NCBI RefSeq assembly: GCF_023823685.1
Contig: NZ_JAMXBF010000003.1
Coordinates: 310,001-374,000 of the forward strand
Direction of reading: 5' to 3'
From: Pseudomonas subflava
GTDB lineage: Bacteria; Pseudomonadota; Gammaproteobacteria; Pseudomonadales; Pseudomonadaceae
DNA: 64,000 bases
Each line of letters opens with the position of its first letter. Within the stretch, counting starts at the first letter, position 1. The notes beneath the pieces are model-generated. The model did no database searches. It saw only the letters and a program-made list of their open reading frames with translations, and was not told where the DNA came from. This document shows positions 39,114 through 51,414 of the stretch, in pieces. The position numbers and the translations under genes are program-made.

Positions 39114-40264
39114 GATTGCAGTACCACGCCGCTGTCGTCTTCCCAGTACACCACCACGGCGTCGTCCCAGGTCGGGCGCTTGCCGCGGCGTTCGGCGTTG
39201 GCGATGAAGCACTGCACGATCTGCCCCGAGGCCAGCTTGACGTAGTACACCGAGTGGCCGCCGAGGTAGGCGATGTCATGCACGGTACCGTTGCACCAGT
39301 TGTACTCGGGATGCTCGTGGTCGGCCGGCAGGGCGCTGGCCATCAGCAGTTTCTCCGGGCGCAGGGCATAGCTCACCGACTTGCTCTCGGCGCGGGTACT
39401 GACGCCATGGCCGATGTAGATCGGCCGGTCCAGCTGCGGGCAGCTGATGATGGCGTGGTCGCTTTCGTCGGTGGTGATCTCGCCGTCGAACAGGTTGACG
39501 TTGCCGATGAACTCGCAGACCAGGCGGCTGGCAGGGGTCTCGTAGATGTCCACCGGGCTGCCGGTCTGGGCGATCCAGCCGAGGTGCATGATGGCGATGC
39601 GCTGGGCCATGGTCATGGCCTCTTCCTGGTCGTGGGTCACCATCACGCAGGTCACGCCCACACGCTCGATGATCTCGACAAGCTCAAGCTGCATCTGCGA
39701 GCGCAGCTTCTTGTCCAGAGCACCCATGGGCTCGTCGAGCAGCAGCAGCTTGGGACGCTTGGCCAGGGAACGCGCCAGGGCCACGCGCTGACGCTGGCCG
39801 CCGGAGAGCTGGTGCGGCTTGCGCTTGGCGTACTGGGTCATGTGCACCAGCTTGAGCATCTCGGCCACGCGCTCGTCGATCTCGGCCTGCGGCAGCCTGT
39901 CCTGCTTGAGGCCGAAGGCGATGTTCTGCGCCACGGTCATGTGCGGGAACAGCGCGTAGGACTGGAACATCATGTTGATCGGCCGCTCGTACGGCGGCAT
40001 GTCGGTGATGTCCTCGCCGTCGAGGAAGATGCGCCCTTCGGTCGGCCGTTCGAAGCCGGCGAGCATGCGCAGCAGGGTCGATTTGCCGGAGCCGGAGCCA
40101 CCGAGCAAGGCGAAGATCTCGCCCTTGTTAATGGTCAGCGAGACGTCGTCGACGGCGATGGTTTCGTCGAACTTCTTCGTCACGCGATCAATCTTGACCA
40201 GCACCTCCTTGGGTTGCTGGCTGCCCTCTAGGGCTTTCTTGTAGGCGCTGGAGGCGACTGCCAT
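39110..40264 (-). CDS. spuF: Polyamine ABC importer ATPase SpuF
   Basis: This 384-residue PotG-type ATPase has Walker A GGSGSGKST, Q-loop [17 protein letters not shown], signature LSGGQRQR, Walker B LLLLDEPMGALD and H-loop [11 protein letters not shown], then a C-terminal TOBE region (about 270-384). The start MAVASSAYKKALEGSQ follows a purine-rich site; the earlier frame upstream is unlikely. The short N-terminal extension before the core (about 30 residues) is usual for PotG/SpuF. Confidence 0.96.
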   Translation of the reverse strand: MAVASSAYKKALEGSQQPKEVLVKIDRVTKKFDETIAVDDVSLTINKGEIFALLGGSGSGKSTLLRMLAGFERPTEGRIFLDGEDITDMPPYERPINMMFQSYALFPHMTVAQNIAFGLKQDRLPQAEIDERVAEMLKLVHMTQYAKRKPHQLSGGQRQRVALARSLAKRPKLLLLDEPMGALDKKLRSQMQLELVEIIERVGVTCVMVTHDQEEAMTMAQRIAIMHLGWIAQTGSPVDIYETPASRLVCEFIGNVNLFDGEITTDESDHAIISCPQLDRPIYIGHGVSTRAESKSVSYALRPEKLLMASALPADHEHPEYNWCNGTVHDIAYLGGHSVYYVKLASGQIVQCFIANAERRGKRPTWDDAVVVYWEDDSGVVLQS

Positions 40265-40378
40265 TTCCAAAAACTCCCGGGAAAAAGTGGGCCAGGGGCC
40301 CGAATGTAATCTGCCACGCCTGGCGCAGCGGGTCCGTACGGCAGGCACCGCCCGCCGTACGGCAATTGCGAGTGTCGC

Positions 40379-41545
<1,167 letters not shown>

Positions 41546-41652
41546 CTATCCCTGACATCCATGCCGTTCTTCGCCCAGCCGCCCGCGCACGGAGCTGTGT
41601 GGGGCTCGTGTGTAACGGTGCTCGAAGTGGGTCATGGAGCCTCCTGCGGGGC

Positions 41653-41676
41653 TCCGGCGGGAGCACCCGCCGGAGG
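41653..41676 (-). other. Hairpin in the spuD-spuE gap
   Basis: CTCCGGCGGG-AGCA-CCCGCCGGAG is a ten-pair stem 17 bases after the spuD stop, with no T-tract. It could protect the 3' end of a spuD-containing transcript or reduce read-through into spuE and the transporter genes. The rest of the 216-base gap shows no gene. Confidence 0.55.
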
Positions 41677-41692
41677 GTGTCGCTGTGGTCGC

Positions 41693-42913
<1,221 letters not shown>

Positions 42914-44287
42914 TTATGCCAGCACTGTCTGGGCGGTCAGATCGAGGCACTTGCGGGCCTTCTCGACCAGCTCGTCGATCTCCTCTTTGCTGATCACCAG
43001 AGGCGGCGCAATGATCATGGTGTCGCCCACGGCGCGCATGATCAGCCCGTTCTCGAAGCAGTGACCGCGGCAGATCATGCCCACGCCCATCTCGCCCGGA
43101 AAACGCTCGCGGGTCTGCTTGTTCTTCGCCAGTTCGATGGCGCCGAGCATGCCCACGCCGCGGACCTCTCCCACCAGCGGGTGATCGGCCAGCTCACGCA
43201 AACGCTTTTGCAAATAGGGTGCCGTTTCGCTCTGCACCCGCTCGATGATCTTCTCTTCCTTGAGGATGCGCAGGTTGGCCAGGCCGACGGCGGCGGCCAC
43301 CGGGTGGCCGGAATAGGTGAAGCCGTGGTTGAAGTCGCCGCCGGCATTGATCACCTGGAACACCTTGTCGCTGACGATCAGGCCGCCCATGGGCACGTAG
43401 CCGGAAGTCAGGCCCTTGGCGATAGTCATCAGGTCCGGCCGGTTGCCGAAATGATCGCTGCCGAACCACTGGCCGGTACGGCCGAAGCCGCAGATCACCT
43501 CGTCGGCGACGAACAGGATGTCGTACTTGGCGACGATCTCGCGGATGCGCGGCCAATAGCTGTCCGGCGGGATGATCACACCGCCGGCGCCCTGGATCGG
43601 CTCGGCGATGAAGGCGGCAACCTTGTCTTCGCCGACCTCGAGGATCTTCTTCTCCAGCTGGTCGGCGGCCCAGATGCCGAACTCCTCGGGGCTCATGTCG
43701 CCGCCCTCACCGAACCAGTACGGTTGCGGGATGTGCACGATGCCCGGGATCGGCAGGTCGCCCTGCTCGTGCATGTAGGTCATGCCGCCCAGGCTGGCGC
43801 CGGCCACGGTGGAGCCGTGGTAGCCGTTGTGGCGGGAGATGATGACCTTCTTATCCGGCTGGCCCTTGAGCGCCCAGTAGTGGCGGACCATGCGCAGCAT
43901 GGTGTCGTTGCCCTCGGAGCCGGAACCGGTGAAGAACACATGGTTCATGCCTTCCGGCGCCACCTCGGCGATGGCCTGGGCCAGCTCCAGCGCCGGCGGA
44001 TGGGCGGTCTGGAAGAAGGTGTTGTAGAAGGGCAGCTCACGCATCTGCGCGCTGGCCGCCTCGACCAGCTCCTCGCGGCCGTAACCGACGGCAACGCACC
44101 AGAGACCGGCCATGCCGTCGAGAATCTTGTGGCCTTCGCTATCCCAGAGATAGACGCCGTCGGCCTTGGTGATGATGCGCGGGCCCTTCTCGTGCAGCTG
44201 CTGGTAGTCGCTGAACGGCGCGAGATGGTGCTGACGGCTCATGGCCTGCCATTCGCGGGTTTTCGGGTTGTTCACTGGGTTAGTCAT
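42914..44287 (-). CDS. spuC: Putrescine-pyruvate aminotransferase SpuC
   Basis: This 457-residue class III aminotransferase transfers the amino group of putrescine (and related diamines) to pyruvate, giving 4-aminobutanal and alanine. The PLP-binding region includes FFTGSGSEGNDTMLRMVRHYW and the Schiff-base lysine in LMTIAKGLTSGYVPMGG; VADEVICGFGRTGQWFGS carries the Asp that pairs with the pyridine nitrogen. Length matches SpuC. It is between spuB and spuD. Confidence 0.95.
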   Translation of the reverse strand: MTNPVNNPKTREWQAMSRQHHLAPFSDYQQLHEKGPRIITKADGVYLWDSEGHKILDGMAGLWCVAVGYGREELVEAASAQMRELPFYNTFFQTAHPPALELAQAIAEVAPEGMNHVFFTGSGSEGNDTMLRMVRHYWALKGQPDKKVIISRHNGYHGSTVAGASLGGMTYMHEQGDLPIPGIVHIPQPYWFGEGGDMSPEEFGIWAADQLEKKILEVGEDKVAAFIAEPIQGAGGVIIPPDSYWPRIREIVAKYDILFVADEVICGFGRTGQWFGSDHFGNRPDLMTIAKGLTSGYVPMGGLIVSDKVFQVINAGGDFNHGFTYSGHPVAAAVGLANLRILKEEKIIERVQSETAPYLQKRLRELADHPLVGEVRGVGMLGAIELAKNKQTRERFPGEMGVGMICRGHCFENGLIMRAVGDTMIIAPPLVISKEEIDELVEKARKCLDLTAQTVLA

Positions 44288-44349
44288 TCTTCACCTCGAT
44301 TTTGCGCATCGGTCGGACGCCGGGCGTCGCCACCCGGCCCCCTTCCCTA

Positions 44350-45708
44350 TCAGACGGAGAGCAGCAGGAACTCGCGTTCCCAGGAGCTGATCACCCGCTT
44401 GTAGTTTTCGTGCTCGGCACGCTTCACCGCGACATAGCCGCGAACGAATTTCTCGCCCAGGTACTTCTCGGCGGCCTTGCAGGCCTCCATGCGTTCCAGG
44501 GCGCTCTCGATGGTCACCGGCAGGCGCAGGTTGCGCCGCTCGTAGCCACGGCCCTTGACCGGTGCGCTGGGCTTGAGGCCCTCGACCATGCCGATGTAGC
44601 CGCACAGCAGCGAGGCGGCCAGCACCAGATACGGGTTGGCGTCGGCGCCGGCCAGGCGGTTCTCCACGCGGCGGTTCTGCGGGCCGGCCTCCGGCACGCG
44701 CAGGCCCACGGTGCGGTTCTCTTCGCCCCACTCGACGTTCACCGGCGCCGAGGTATCCGGCAGGAAGCGGCGGAACGAGTTGACGTTCGGCGCGAACAGC
44801 GGCAGCACCTCGGGGATGTACTTCTGCAGGCCGCCGATGTGGTTGAGGAACAGCTCGCTCATGGTGCCGTCGGCGTCAGAGAACAGGTTCTTGCCGGTCT
44901 TGATGTCCACCACGCTCTGGTGGATGTGCATGGCGCTGCCCGGCTGGTCGGTGATCGGCTTGGCCATGAAGGTCGCCGCCACGTCGTGCTTCAGCGCGGC
45001 CTCGCGCATGGTGCGCTTGAACACGGTGATCTGGTCGGCCAGGTGCAGCGCGTCGCCATGACGGAAGTTGATCTCCATCTGCGCCGGGCCGTCCTCGTGG
45101 ATCAGCGTGTCGAGGTCCAGGTCCTGCAGCTCGCACCAGTCGTAGACGTCCTCGAACAGCGGGTCGAATTCGTTGGCGGCGTCGATGGAGAACGACTGGC
45201 GGCCGACTTCCGGGCGACCGGAGCGGCCCATCGGCGCCTCCAGAGGGAAGTCGGGGTCGCTGTTGCGCTTGGTCAGGTAGAACTCCATCTCCGGCGCGAC
45301 GATCGGCTTCCAGCCCTTGTCGGCGTAGAGCTTGAGGATGTTCTTGAGGATGTTGCGCGGCGACAGCTCGATCGGGTTGCCCTGCTTGTCGAAGGTGTCG
45401 TGGATCACCATCGCGGTGGGCTCGATGGCCCAGGGCACCAGGAACACGGCGTTTTCGTCCGGACGGCAGAACATGTCGATGTCCGCCTCGTCGAGCAGCT
45501 CGTAATAGATGTCGTCCTCGACGTAGTCGCCGGTCACGGTCTGCAGCAGCACACTCTCGGGGAGGCGCATGCCCTTCTCGTCGAGGAACTTGTTGGTCGG
45601 CGAGATCTTGCCGCGGGCAATGCCGGTAAGATCGCTGATCAGGCATTCAACTTCGGTGATTTTGCGTTCTTTCAGCCAGCTGGTGAGCTGGTCAAGCTTG
45701 GTACTCAT
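44350..45708 (-). CDS. spuB: Gamma-glutamylpolyamine synthetase SpuB
   Basis: This 452-residue enzyme belongs to the type I glutamine synthetase fold and ligates glutamate to polyamines as the first step of the gamma-glutamylation route. Characteristic parts are IAPEMEFYLTKRN, the metal-ligand GSAMHIHQSVVD, and ENRLAGADANPYLVLAASL near the C-terminus; the tail ends EFLLLSV. It is a paralog of spuI. It sits between spuA and spuC in the operon. Substrate preference among diamines and spermidine cannot be read from sequence. Confidence 0.94.
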   Translation of the reverse strand: MSTKLDQLTSWLKERKITEVECLISDLTGIARGKISPTNKFLDEKGMRLPESVLLQTVTGDYVEDDIYYELLDEADIDMFCRPDENAVFLVPWAIEPTAMVIHDTFDKQGNPIELSPRNILKNILKLYADKGWKPIVAPEMEFYLTKRNSDPDFPLEAPMGRSGRPEVGRQSFSIDAANEFDPLFEDVYDWCELQDLDLDTLIHEDGPAQMEINFRHGDALHLADQITVFKRTMREAALKHDVAATFMAKPITDQPGSAMHIHQSVVDIKTGKNLFSDADGTMSELFLNHIGGLQKYIPEVLPLFAPNVNSFRRFLPDTSAPVNVEWGEENRTVGLRVPEAGPQNRRVENRLAGADANPYLVLAASLLCGYIGMVEGLKPSAPVKGRGYERRNLRLPVTIESALERMEACKAAEKYLGEKFVRGYVAVKRAEHENYKRVISSWEREFLLLSV

Positions 45709-45787
45709 AGAGACCTCAGGGTTGTAGAGCGGCTACTGCGGACCGGTTAAAGCCTAGCGAAACCTCCCGATTTCACCGACCGGTTGC

Positions 45788-46546
45788 TCACCTACTCAGT
45801 TGACCCACCCTCTTCCTGCAAGCCTCACCAAAGGCCTGGAAGATGGCGAGATAATTCGGGTTGGATCGTACCTGCCATTCCGGGTGCCATTGCACCCCGA
45901 GCGCGAAGCTACGCGCGCCTTCGACGGAAAAGGCTTCGATCAACCCGTCGGGCGCCAGAGCTTCTACGCGAAGGCCCGGCGCCAGACGCTGCACGCCCTG
46001 GCCATGAATGGAATTGACTTGAATCTCGCCCGGCAAGCCGAGGCCGGCGAGCACCCCGCCGGCCTGCACGTGCACCGTGTGGCGGGGGGCGTATTGAATG
46101 TCGACCGGCTCGTCGGCCGGCTCGCGGTGGTCCATCATCCCGGTCACCTCCTGCACGCGCTGGTGCAGGCTGCCGCCGAAGGCCACGTTCATTTCCTGGA
46201 AGCCGCGGCAGATGCCCAGCACCGGAACGCCGGCCTCGACGGCCTTGCGAATCAGCGGCAGGGTGGTGGCGTCGCGGAAGGCGTCGTGATGGGTGCCGGG
46301 CGCACTGGCCGGACCACTATAGTGATGGGGTTCGACGTTGGACGGCGAGCCGGTGAAGACCAGGCCGTCGACGCTGGCCAGCAGGGTGTCCTGATCGATC
46401 AGTTCGCCCAGCGCCGGAATCACCAGGGGCAGTCCTTCGGCTCCTACCGCCACCGCGCGGACGTACTTGTCGCCGACGATGTGGTTGGGATGAAGGCCCA
46501 CCTGCTTGGCGCAGGCGGTGACGCCGATGATCGGCAGGCGCAACAT
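45788..46546 (-). CDS. spuA: Gamma-glutamyl-gamma-aminobutyrate hydrolase SpuA (class I glutamine amidotransferase-like)
   Basis: This 252-residue hydrolase releases GABA or the amine from gamma-glutamyl intermediates. The catalytic triad is visible as Cys in VPVLGICRGFQEMNVAFGG and His-Glu in LGVQWHPEW. It is the first gene of the spu operon, read divergently from spuI across 275 bases. That gap contains a 9-bp-arm inverted repeat that could be the control site for one or both genes. Confidence 0.93.
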   Translation of the reverse strand: MLRLPIIGVTACAKQVGLHPNHIVGDKYVRAVAVGAEGLPLVIPALGELIDQDTLLASVDGLVFTGSPSNVEPHHYSGPASAPGTHHDAFRDATTLPLIRKAVEAGVPVLGICRGFQEMNVAFGGSLHQRVQEVTGMMDHREPADEPVDIQYAPRHTVHVQAGGVLAGLGLPGEIQVNSIHGQGVQRLAPGLRVEALAPDGLIEAFSVEGARSFALGVQWHPEWQVRSNPNYLAIFQAFGEACRKRVGQLSR

Positions 46547-46594
46547 GGGACACCCGTTCTTATGCTGTTGTCAGGTGAGGCCGAGATTAGCCTT

Positions 46595-46633
46595 GTTCAA
46601 TTTATTACACAATAGGGCTGTAAAAAATTGAAC
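46595..46633. promoter_or_regulatory. Inverted repeat in the spuA / spuI divergent region
   Basis: GTTCAATTT (46595-46603) and AAATTGAAC (46625-46633) are perfect inverted arms separated by 21 bases, about three helical turns centre to centre, in an AT-rich tract 49-87 bases from the spuA start. It may be a bipartite operator or a spuA leader hairpin. A TTGACA at 46742-46747 and a TTGACT at 46766-46771 closer to spuI are possible -35 elements. No gene is seen in this 275-base gap. Confidence 0.45.
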
Positions 46634-46821
46634 ACGCCCCACTGAGCAGCAGGAACCACGGGGCCGCGCGACGGGTTAGAGATGCCCGAAATGCCCCAAA
46701 ACTGGCCATCGAGCCCCGTTTCAGGGCAGAATGAGCCGCTATTGACAGCCCAAGGGTGATTGAGATTGACTCGGGTTGTGCGATTGCATGATTGATATTT
46801 TTAACAAAAAAGGTGTGCATC

Positions 46822-48201
46822 ATGTCGGTACCCCCGCGTGCCGTTCAGCTCAACGAGGCTAACGCGTTCCTTAAGGAACATCCCGAGGTCCAGTTCGTTG
46901 ACCTTCTGATTGCGGATATGAATGGGGTGGTGCGCGGCAAGCGCATCGAACGGAACAGCCTGCACAAGGTGTATGAAAAGGGCATCAACCTGCCCGCCTC
47001 GCTGTTCGCCCTCGATATCAATGGCTCCACCGTCGAAAGCACGGGCCTCGGCCTGGACATCGGCGACGCCGACCGCATCTGCTTCCCCATCGCCAATACC
47101 CTGTGCAACGAGCCCTGGCAGAAGCGCCCCACCGCGCAGCTGCTGATGACCATGCACGAGTTGGACGGCAAGCCGTTCTTCGCCGACCCGCGCGAAGTGC
47201 TGCGCCAGGTCGTGGCGAAGTTCGACGAGATGAATCTGCGCATCTGCGCCGCGTTCGAACTGGAGTTCTACCTGATCGACCAGGAGAACGTGAACGGCCG
47301 TCCGCAGCCGCCGCGCTCGCCGATGTCGGGCAAGCGCCCGATCTCCACCCAGGTGTACCTGATCGACGACCTCGACGAGTACGTCGACTGCCTGCAGGAC
47401 ATGCTCGAAGCCGCCAAGGAACAGGGCATCCCGGCCGACGCCATCGTCAAGGAAAGCGCCCCGGCACAGTTCGAGGTCAACCTGCATCACGTGGAAGATG
47501 CCATCAAGGCCTGCGACCACGCGCTGCTGCTCAAGCGCCTGATCAAGAACATCGCCTACGACCATGAGATGGACACCACCTTCATGGCCAAGCCCTACCC
47601 GGGCCAGGCGGGCAACGGCCTGCACGTGCACATCTCGCTGCTCGACAAGACCACCGGCAAGAACATCTTCACCAGCGATGATCCCCAGGAGAACGCCGCA
47701 CTGCGCCATGCGATCGGCGGTGTCCTGGAGACCATGCCGGCGTCCATGGCCTTCCTCTGCCCCAACGTCAACTCGTACCGCCGCTTCGGCGCGCAGTTCT
47801 ATGTGCCCAATGCGCCGAGCTGGGGCCTGGACAACCGCACCGTGGCCGTCCGCGTGCCGACCGGCAGCGCCGATGCCGTGCGCATCGAGCACCGCGTGGC
47901 CGGCGCCGATGCCAACCCGTACCTGATGATGTCGGCGATTCTCGCCGGTATTCACCATGGCCTGACCAACCAGGTCGATCCCGGGGAGCCGATCGAAGGC
48001 AACTCGTACGAGCAGCTGGAACAAAGCCTGCCGAACAACCTGCGCGATGCCCTGCGCGAGCTGGACGACAGCGAGGTGCTGAACAAGTACATCAGCCCGG
48101 ACTACATCGACATCTTCGTCGCGTGCAAGGAAGCCGAACTGCAGGAATTCGAGACCACGATCTCGGATCTGGAATACAACTGGTACCTGCACACCGTCTG
48201 A
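46822..48201 (+). CDS. spuI: Gamma-glutamylputrescine synthetase SpuI
   Basis: This 459-residue glutamine-synthetase-fold ligase is a paralog of SpuB. It has AAFELEFYLIDQEN, QFEVNLHHVEDAIKACDHALLLKR, metal-ligand GNGLHVHISLLDKTTG and EHRVAGADANPYLMMSAI. In P. aeruginosa SpuI glutamylates putrescine. Start MSVPPRAVQ follows an AAAGGTG site; an in-frame start ten codons upstream is less likely. A terminator follows, though the next gene, a polyamine-binding protein, is only 120 bases on. Confidence 0.94.
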   Translation: MSVPPRAVQLNEANAFLKEHPEVQFVDLLIADMNGVVRGKRIERNSLHKVYEKGINLPASLFALDINGSTVESTGLGLDIGDADRICFPIANTLCNEPWQKRPTAQLLMTMHELDGKPFFADPREVLRQVVAKFDEMNLRICAAFELEFYLIDQENVNGRPQPPRSPMSGKRPISTQVYLIDDLDEYVDCLQDMLEAAKEQGIPADAIVKESAPAQFEVNLHHVEDAIKACDHALLLKRLIKNIAYDHEMDTTFMAKPYPGQAGNGLHVHISLLDKTTGKNIFTSDDPQENAALRHAIGGVLETMPASMAFLCPNVNSYRRFGAQFYVPNAPSWGLDNRTVAVRVPTGSADAVRIEHRVAGADANPYLMMSAILAGIHHGLTNQVDPGEPIEGNSYEQLEQSLPNNLRDALRELDDSEVLNKYISPDYIDIFVACKEAELQEFETTISDLEYNWYLHTV

Positions 48202-48212
48202 CGCAACGCCCT

Positions 48213-48244
48213 GACGCCGGCCCAAAGCCGGCGTCGTCTTTTCT
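48213..48244 (+). terminator. Intrinsic terminator after spuI
   Basis: GACGCCGG-CCCAAAG-CCGGCGTC is followed by GTCTTTTCT, 11 bases beyond the spuI stop. Confidence 0.75.
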
Positions 48245-48321
48245 ACTGCCGCCAACCTCGCCACTTCGCGACATCCCGCGAAGTGGCGAAGCCGTGCCAA
48301 TCATTTGCCAAGGAGGTCGTC

Positions 48322-49377
48322 ATGTTTCGCATTCTTGCTCCCTTGCTGCTGGCTCTCTCGCCCGGGCTGGCGGCTGCCGCCGACAGCATCCGCGTGTACA
48401 ACTGGAACGATTACATCGCGCCGCAGGTGCTGGCGGACTTCACCAAGGCCACCGGCATCCAGGTGGAGTACCACACCTACGCCTCGGCCGAGGAACTGAA
48501 CGAGATCATCGCCAGCGGCGAGAGCATCGACATCGCCGTGCCTTCGCAGAACGATCTGCCGCCGCTGATCGAGCAGGGCCGCCTGCAGCCTCTCGACCTG
48601 ACCCGGCTGCCCAATCGCAAGCATCTGGACAAGCACCTGCTGAGCAAGCTGGCGGCAGTCGACCCGCAGAACCGCTACGCGGTGCCCTATCTGTGGGGCG
48701 CCGTCGGCCTGGCGATCAATACCCCGCAGGCCGAGGCGGCCTACGGCGGCCCGCTGCCGCAGAGCTGGAGCCTGCTGTTCGACGCCGAGCAGAGCGCCAA
48801 GCTGAGCACCTGCGGCATCAGCGTGCTGGATGCGCCTGACGAGCTGCTGCACAGCCTGCTCAACTACCAGGGCCGCAACTTCAGCACCAGTCCGCCGTCG
48901 CGCTTCTACAAGGCTGGCGAGATGCTGCAGACCCTGCGGCCGAACCTGCGCTACGTCGACAGCGAGCGCTACATCGACGACCTCAGCCAGGGCAACCTGT
49001 GCATGGCGGTGGCCTGGGTCGGCGACGCACTGAGCGCCAGCAATGCCGGGCAGCCGGTGAAGTTCGTGATTCCCGAGGAGGGCTCAACGCTGTTCATCGA
49101 CAACCTGGTAATCCCCGCCAGCGCCCGCCGCGCCGACCTGGCGCACCAGTTCATCGACTTCCTGATGCAGCCGCAGGTGGCCGCGCAGATCAGCAGCAAG
49201 ACGCTCTATCCCAGCGCCAACGCCGATGCCCATGAGTTCCTCGAACCCGCGCTGCGCGACCAGCTCGGCGGTGACATGAACGATGCCAAGAGCCGCCTGT
49301 TCAGCCTGCTGCCGCTGCCGGAGAAGTTGAAGACCGCGCGCGACGAGGTCTGGGCGCGCTTTCGCGAAGGCAGCTGA
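48322..49377 (+). CDS. Periplasmic polyamine-binding protein (PA0295-like)
   Basis: This 351-residue solute-binding protein has a signal peptide (MFRILAPLLLALSPGLAAAA) and mature start DSIRVYNWNDYIAPQVLADF. The pocket motif is WNDY rather than the WSDY of SpuD and SpuE, which may alter ligand choice. A strong AAGGAGG site before MFRILAP fixes the start. No permease or ATPase genes are adjacent, so it probably shares the SpuFGH channel or another one. It sits between spuI and aguR. Confidence 0.9.
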   Translation: MFRILAPLLLALSPGLAAAADSIRVYNWNDYIAPQVLADFTKATGIQVEYHTYASAEELNEIIASGESIDIAVPSQNDLPPLIEQGRLQPLDLTRLPNRKHLDKHLLSKLAAVDPQNRYAVPYLWGAVGLAINTPQAEAAYGGPLPQSWSLLFDAEQSAKLSTCGISVLDAPDELLHSLLNYQGRNFSTSPPSRFYKAGEMLQTLRPNLRYVDSERYIDDLSQGNLCMAVAWVGDALSASNAGQPVKFVIPEEGSTLFIDNLVIPASARRADLAHQFIDFLMQPQVAAQISSKTLYPSANADAHEFLEPALRDQLGGDMNDAKSRLFSLLPLPEKLKTARDEVWARFREGS

Positions 49378-49553
49378 AGCGGCGGCCTTGCCTCCCCTGT
49401 CCGTCTGACGTCCAATAGCGCCTGCCCGAGAGGCCGCCGTCTTCTGATGGCTCGGCCTTCGGGCTGCGCGGCACATGGCACCCTGTATCATTGCGAGCAC
49501 CATTGCCGGCGCAGCAACGCACCCATGAAGGAACAGTCGTCAGAGGACACCGC

Positions 49554-50195
49554 ATGCCCCGCACCGCCCAGCCCCGCAAGCCCCGCGCCAGCAGCCAGGC
49601 GCGCATCGAGCTGATCCTCGAGGCGGCACGCGAGTTGCTCGGCACCCAGGGCTTCGCCGGTCTCACCATCTACGCGGTGGCCGAGCGGGCGGGCATTCCG
49701 CCCTCCTCCGTGTACCACTTCTTCGCCAGCGTACCGGCGCTGCTGGAAGCGCTGACCGCCGACATCCACGCGGCCTTTCGCGACTGTCTACTGCAGCCGG
49801 TGGAGCACGCACAGCTGCGCGACTGGCGAGACCTGTCGCGCCTCATCGAGCAGCGCATGCTGGCGATCTATGCCGACGACACCGCGGCGCGTCAGCTGAT
49901 CCTGGCGCAGCACGGTCTGTCCGAGGTGACCCAGGCCGACCGCCAGCACGACCTGGAGCTGGGCCGCCTGATGCAGCAGCTCTTCGACAGACACTTCCCG
50001 CTGCCGCAACTGCCGGACGACATCGACGTGTTCGCCCTGGCCATGGAGCTGGGCGACCGGGTCTATGCGCGCTCGGTGCAGCTGCATGGCGAAATCACGC
50101 CGCGCCTGGCCGACGAAGGCATGCGCGTATTCGATGCCTACCTGGGCCTGTACCTGCCGCCGGCGCTGCCGAAGCGCGATGAGCCGCTGAACTAA
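49554..50195 (+). CDS. aguR: TetR-family regulator of agmatine use (AguR-like)
   Basis: This 213-residue regulator has an N-terminal TetR helix-turn-helix (about 20-65, LILEAARELLGTQGFAGLTIYAVAERAGIPPSSVYHFFASV) and an all-helical ligand domain. Position directly upstream of aguB and aguA matches AguR (PA0294) of P. aeruginosa, which represses the agu operon and is released by agmatine and N-carbamoylputrescine. Start MPRTAQPRK chosen because the upstream 21 codons are not conserved. A 256-base AT-rich gap with inverted repeats separates it from aguB. Confidence 0.9.
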   Translation: MPRTAQPRKPRASSQARIELILEAARELLGTQGFAGLTIYAVAERAGIPPSSVYHFFASVPALLEALTADIHAAFRDCLLQPVEHAQLRDWRDLSRLIEQRMLAIYADDTAARQLILAQHGLSEVTQADRQHDLELGRLMQQLFDRHFPLPQLPDDIDVFALAMELGDRVYARSVQLHGEITPRLADEGMRVFDAYLGLYLPPALPKRDEPLN

Positions 50196-50355
50196 ACCCG
50201 ATATCCATCGACGTTCCCTCAGGCACGCGGGTCCCCTCGCGCGGCCCCGTCGCGCGCGCCTTCGGCACGCGTTGGTCGTTGCGCAGCCAGTTCATCGGAT
50301 CGATATTTATCAGCCAAAGAAACACGCATCACTAAATTAATTTTCGCTTTTAAAG

Positions 50356-50379
50356 CCGATTTTTATCGGATATAAATCG
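50356..50379. promoter_or_regulatory. Inverted repeats upstream of aguB, candidate AguR operator
   Basis: CCGAT-TTTT-ATCGG (50356-50369) is followed at once by ATATAAATCG, which repeats half of the motif in inverse form. It lies in the AT-rich part of the aguR-aguB gap, about 80 bases before the aguB start. Placement suggests a TetR-type operator over the aguB promoter. The rest of the 256-base gap shows no gene. Confidence 0.45.
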
Positions 50380-50451
50380 AGCATTCGCCGTCACCACGGC
50401 ACAGTCGCGTCGCATGCCAGACGCGCCCTTCCATGCTCTTCGAGGTGTTTC

Positions 50452-51333
<882 letters not shown>

Positions 51334-51405
51334 CCGTACGGGCAGGTGCGCCGCGCGCACCTCGCCTCCAGACACCTTCGCCGGTGCGCATGGCGCACCC
51401 TACGG
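51334..51405. repeat. Palindromic GTGCGC-type repeat between aguB and aguA
   Basis: GGTGCGCCGCGCGCACC and GGTGCGCATGGCGCACCCTACGG, separated by about 20 bases, fill the aguB-aguA gap. The same units occur at 11277-11335 and 37178-37249. Here the element lies inside an operon and could affect relative expression of the two enzymes. Confidence 0.78.
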
Positions 51406-51414
51406 AGCCACGCA

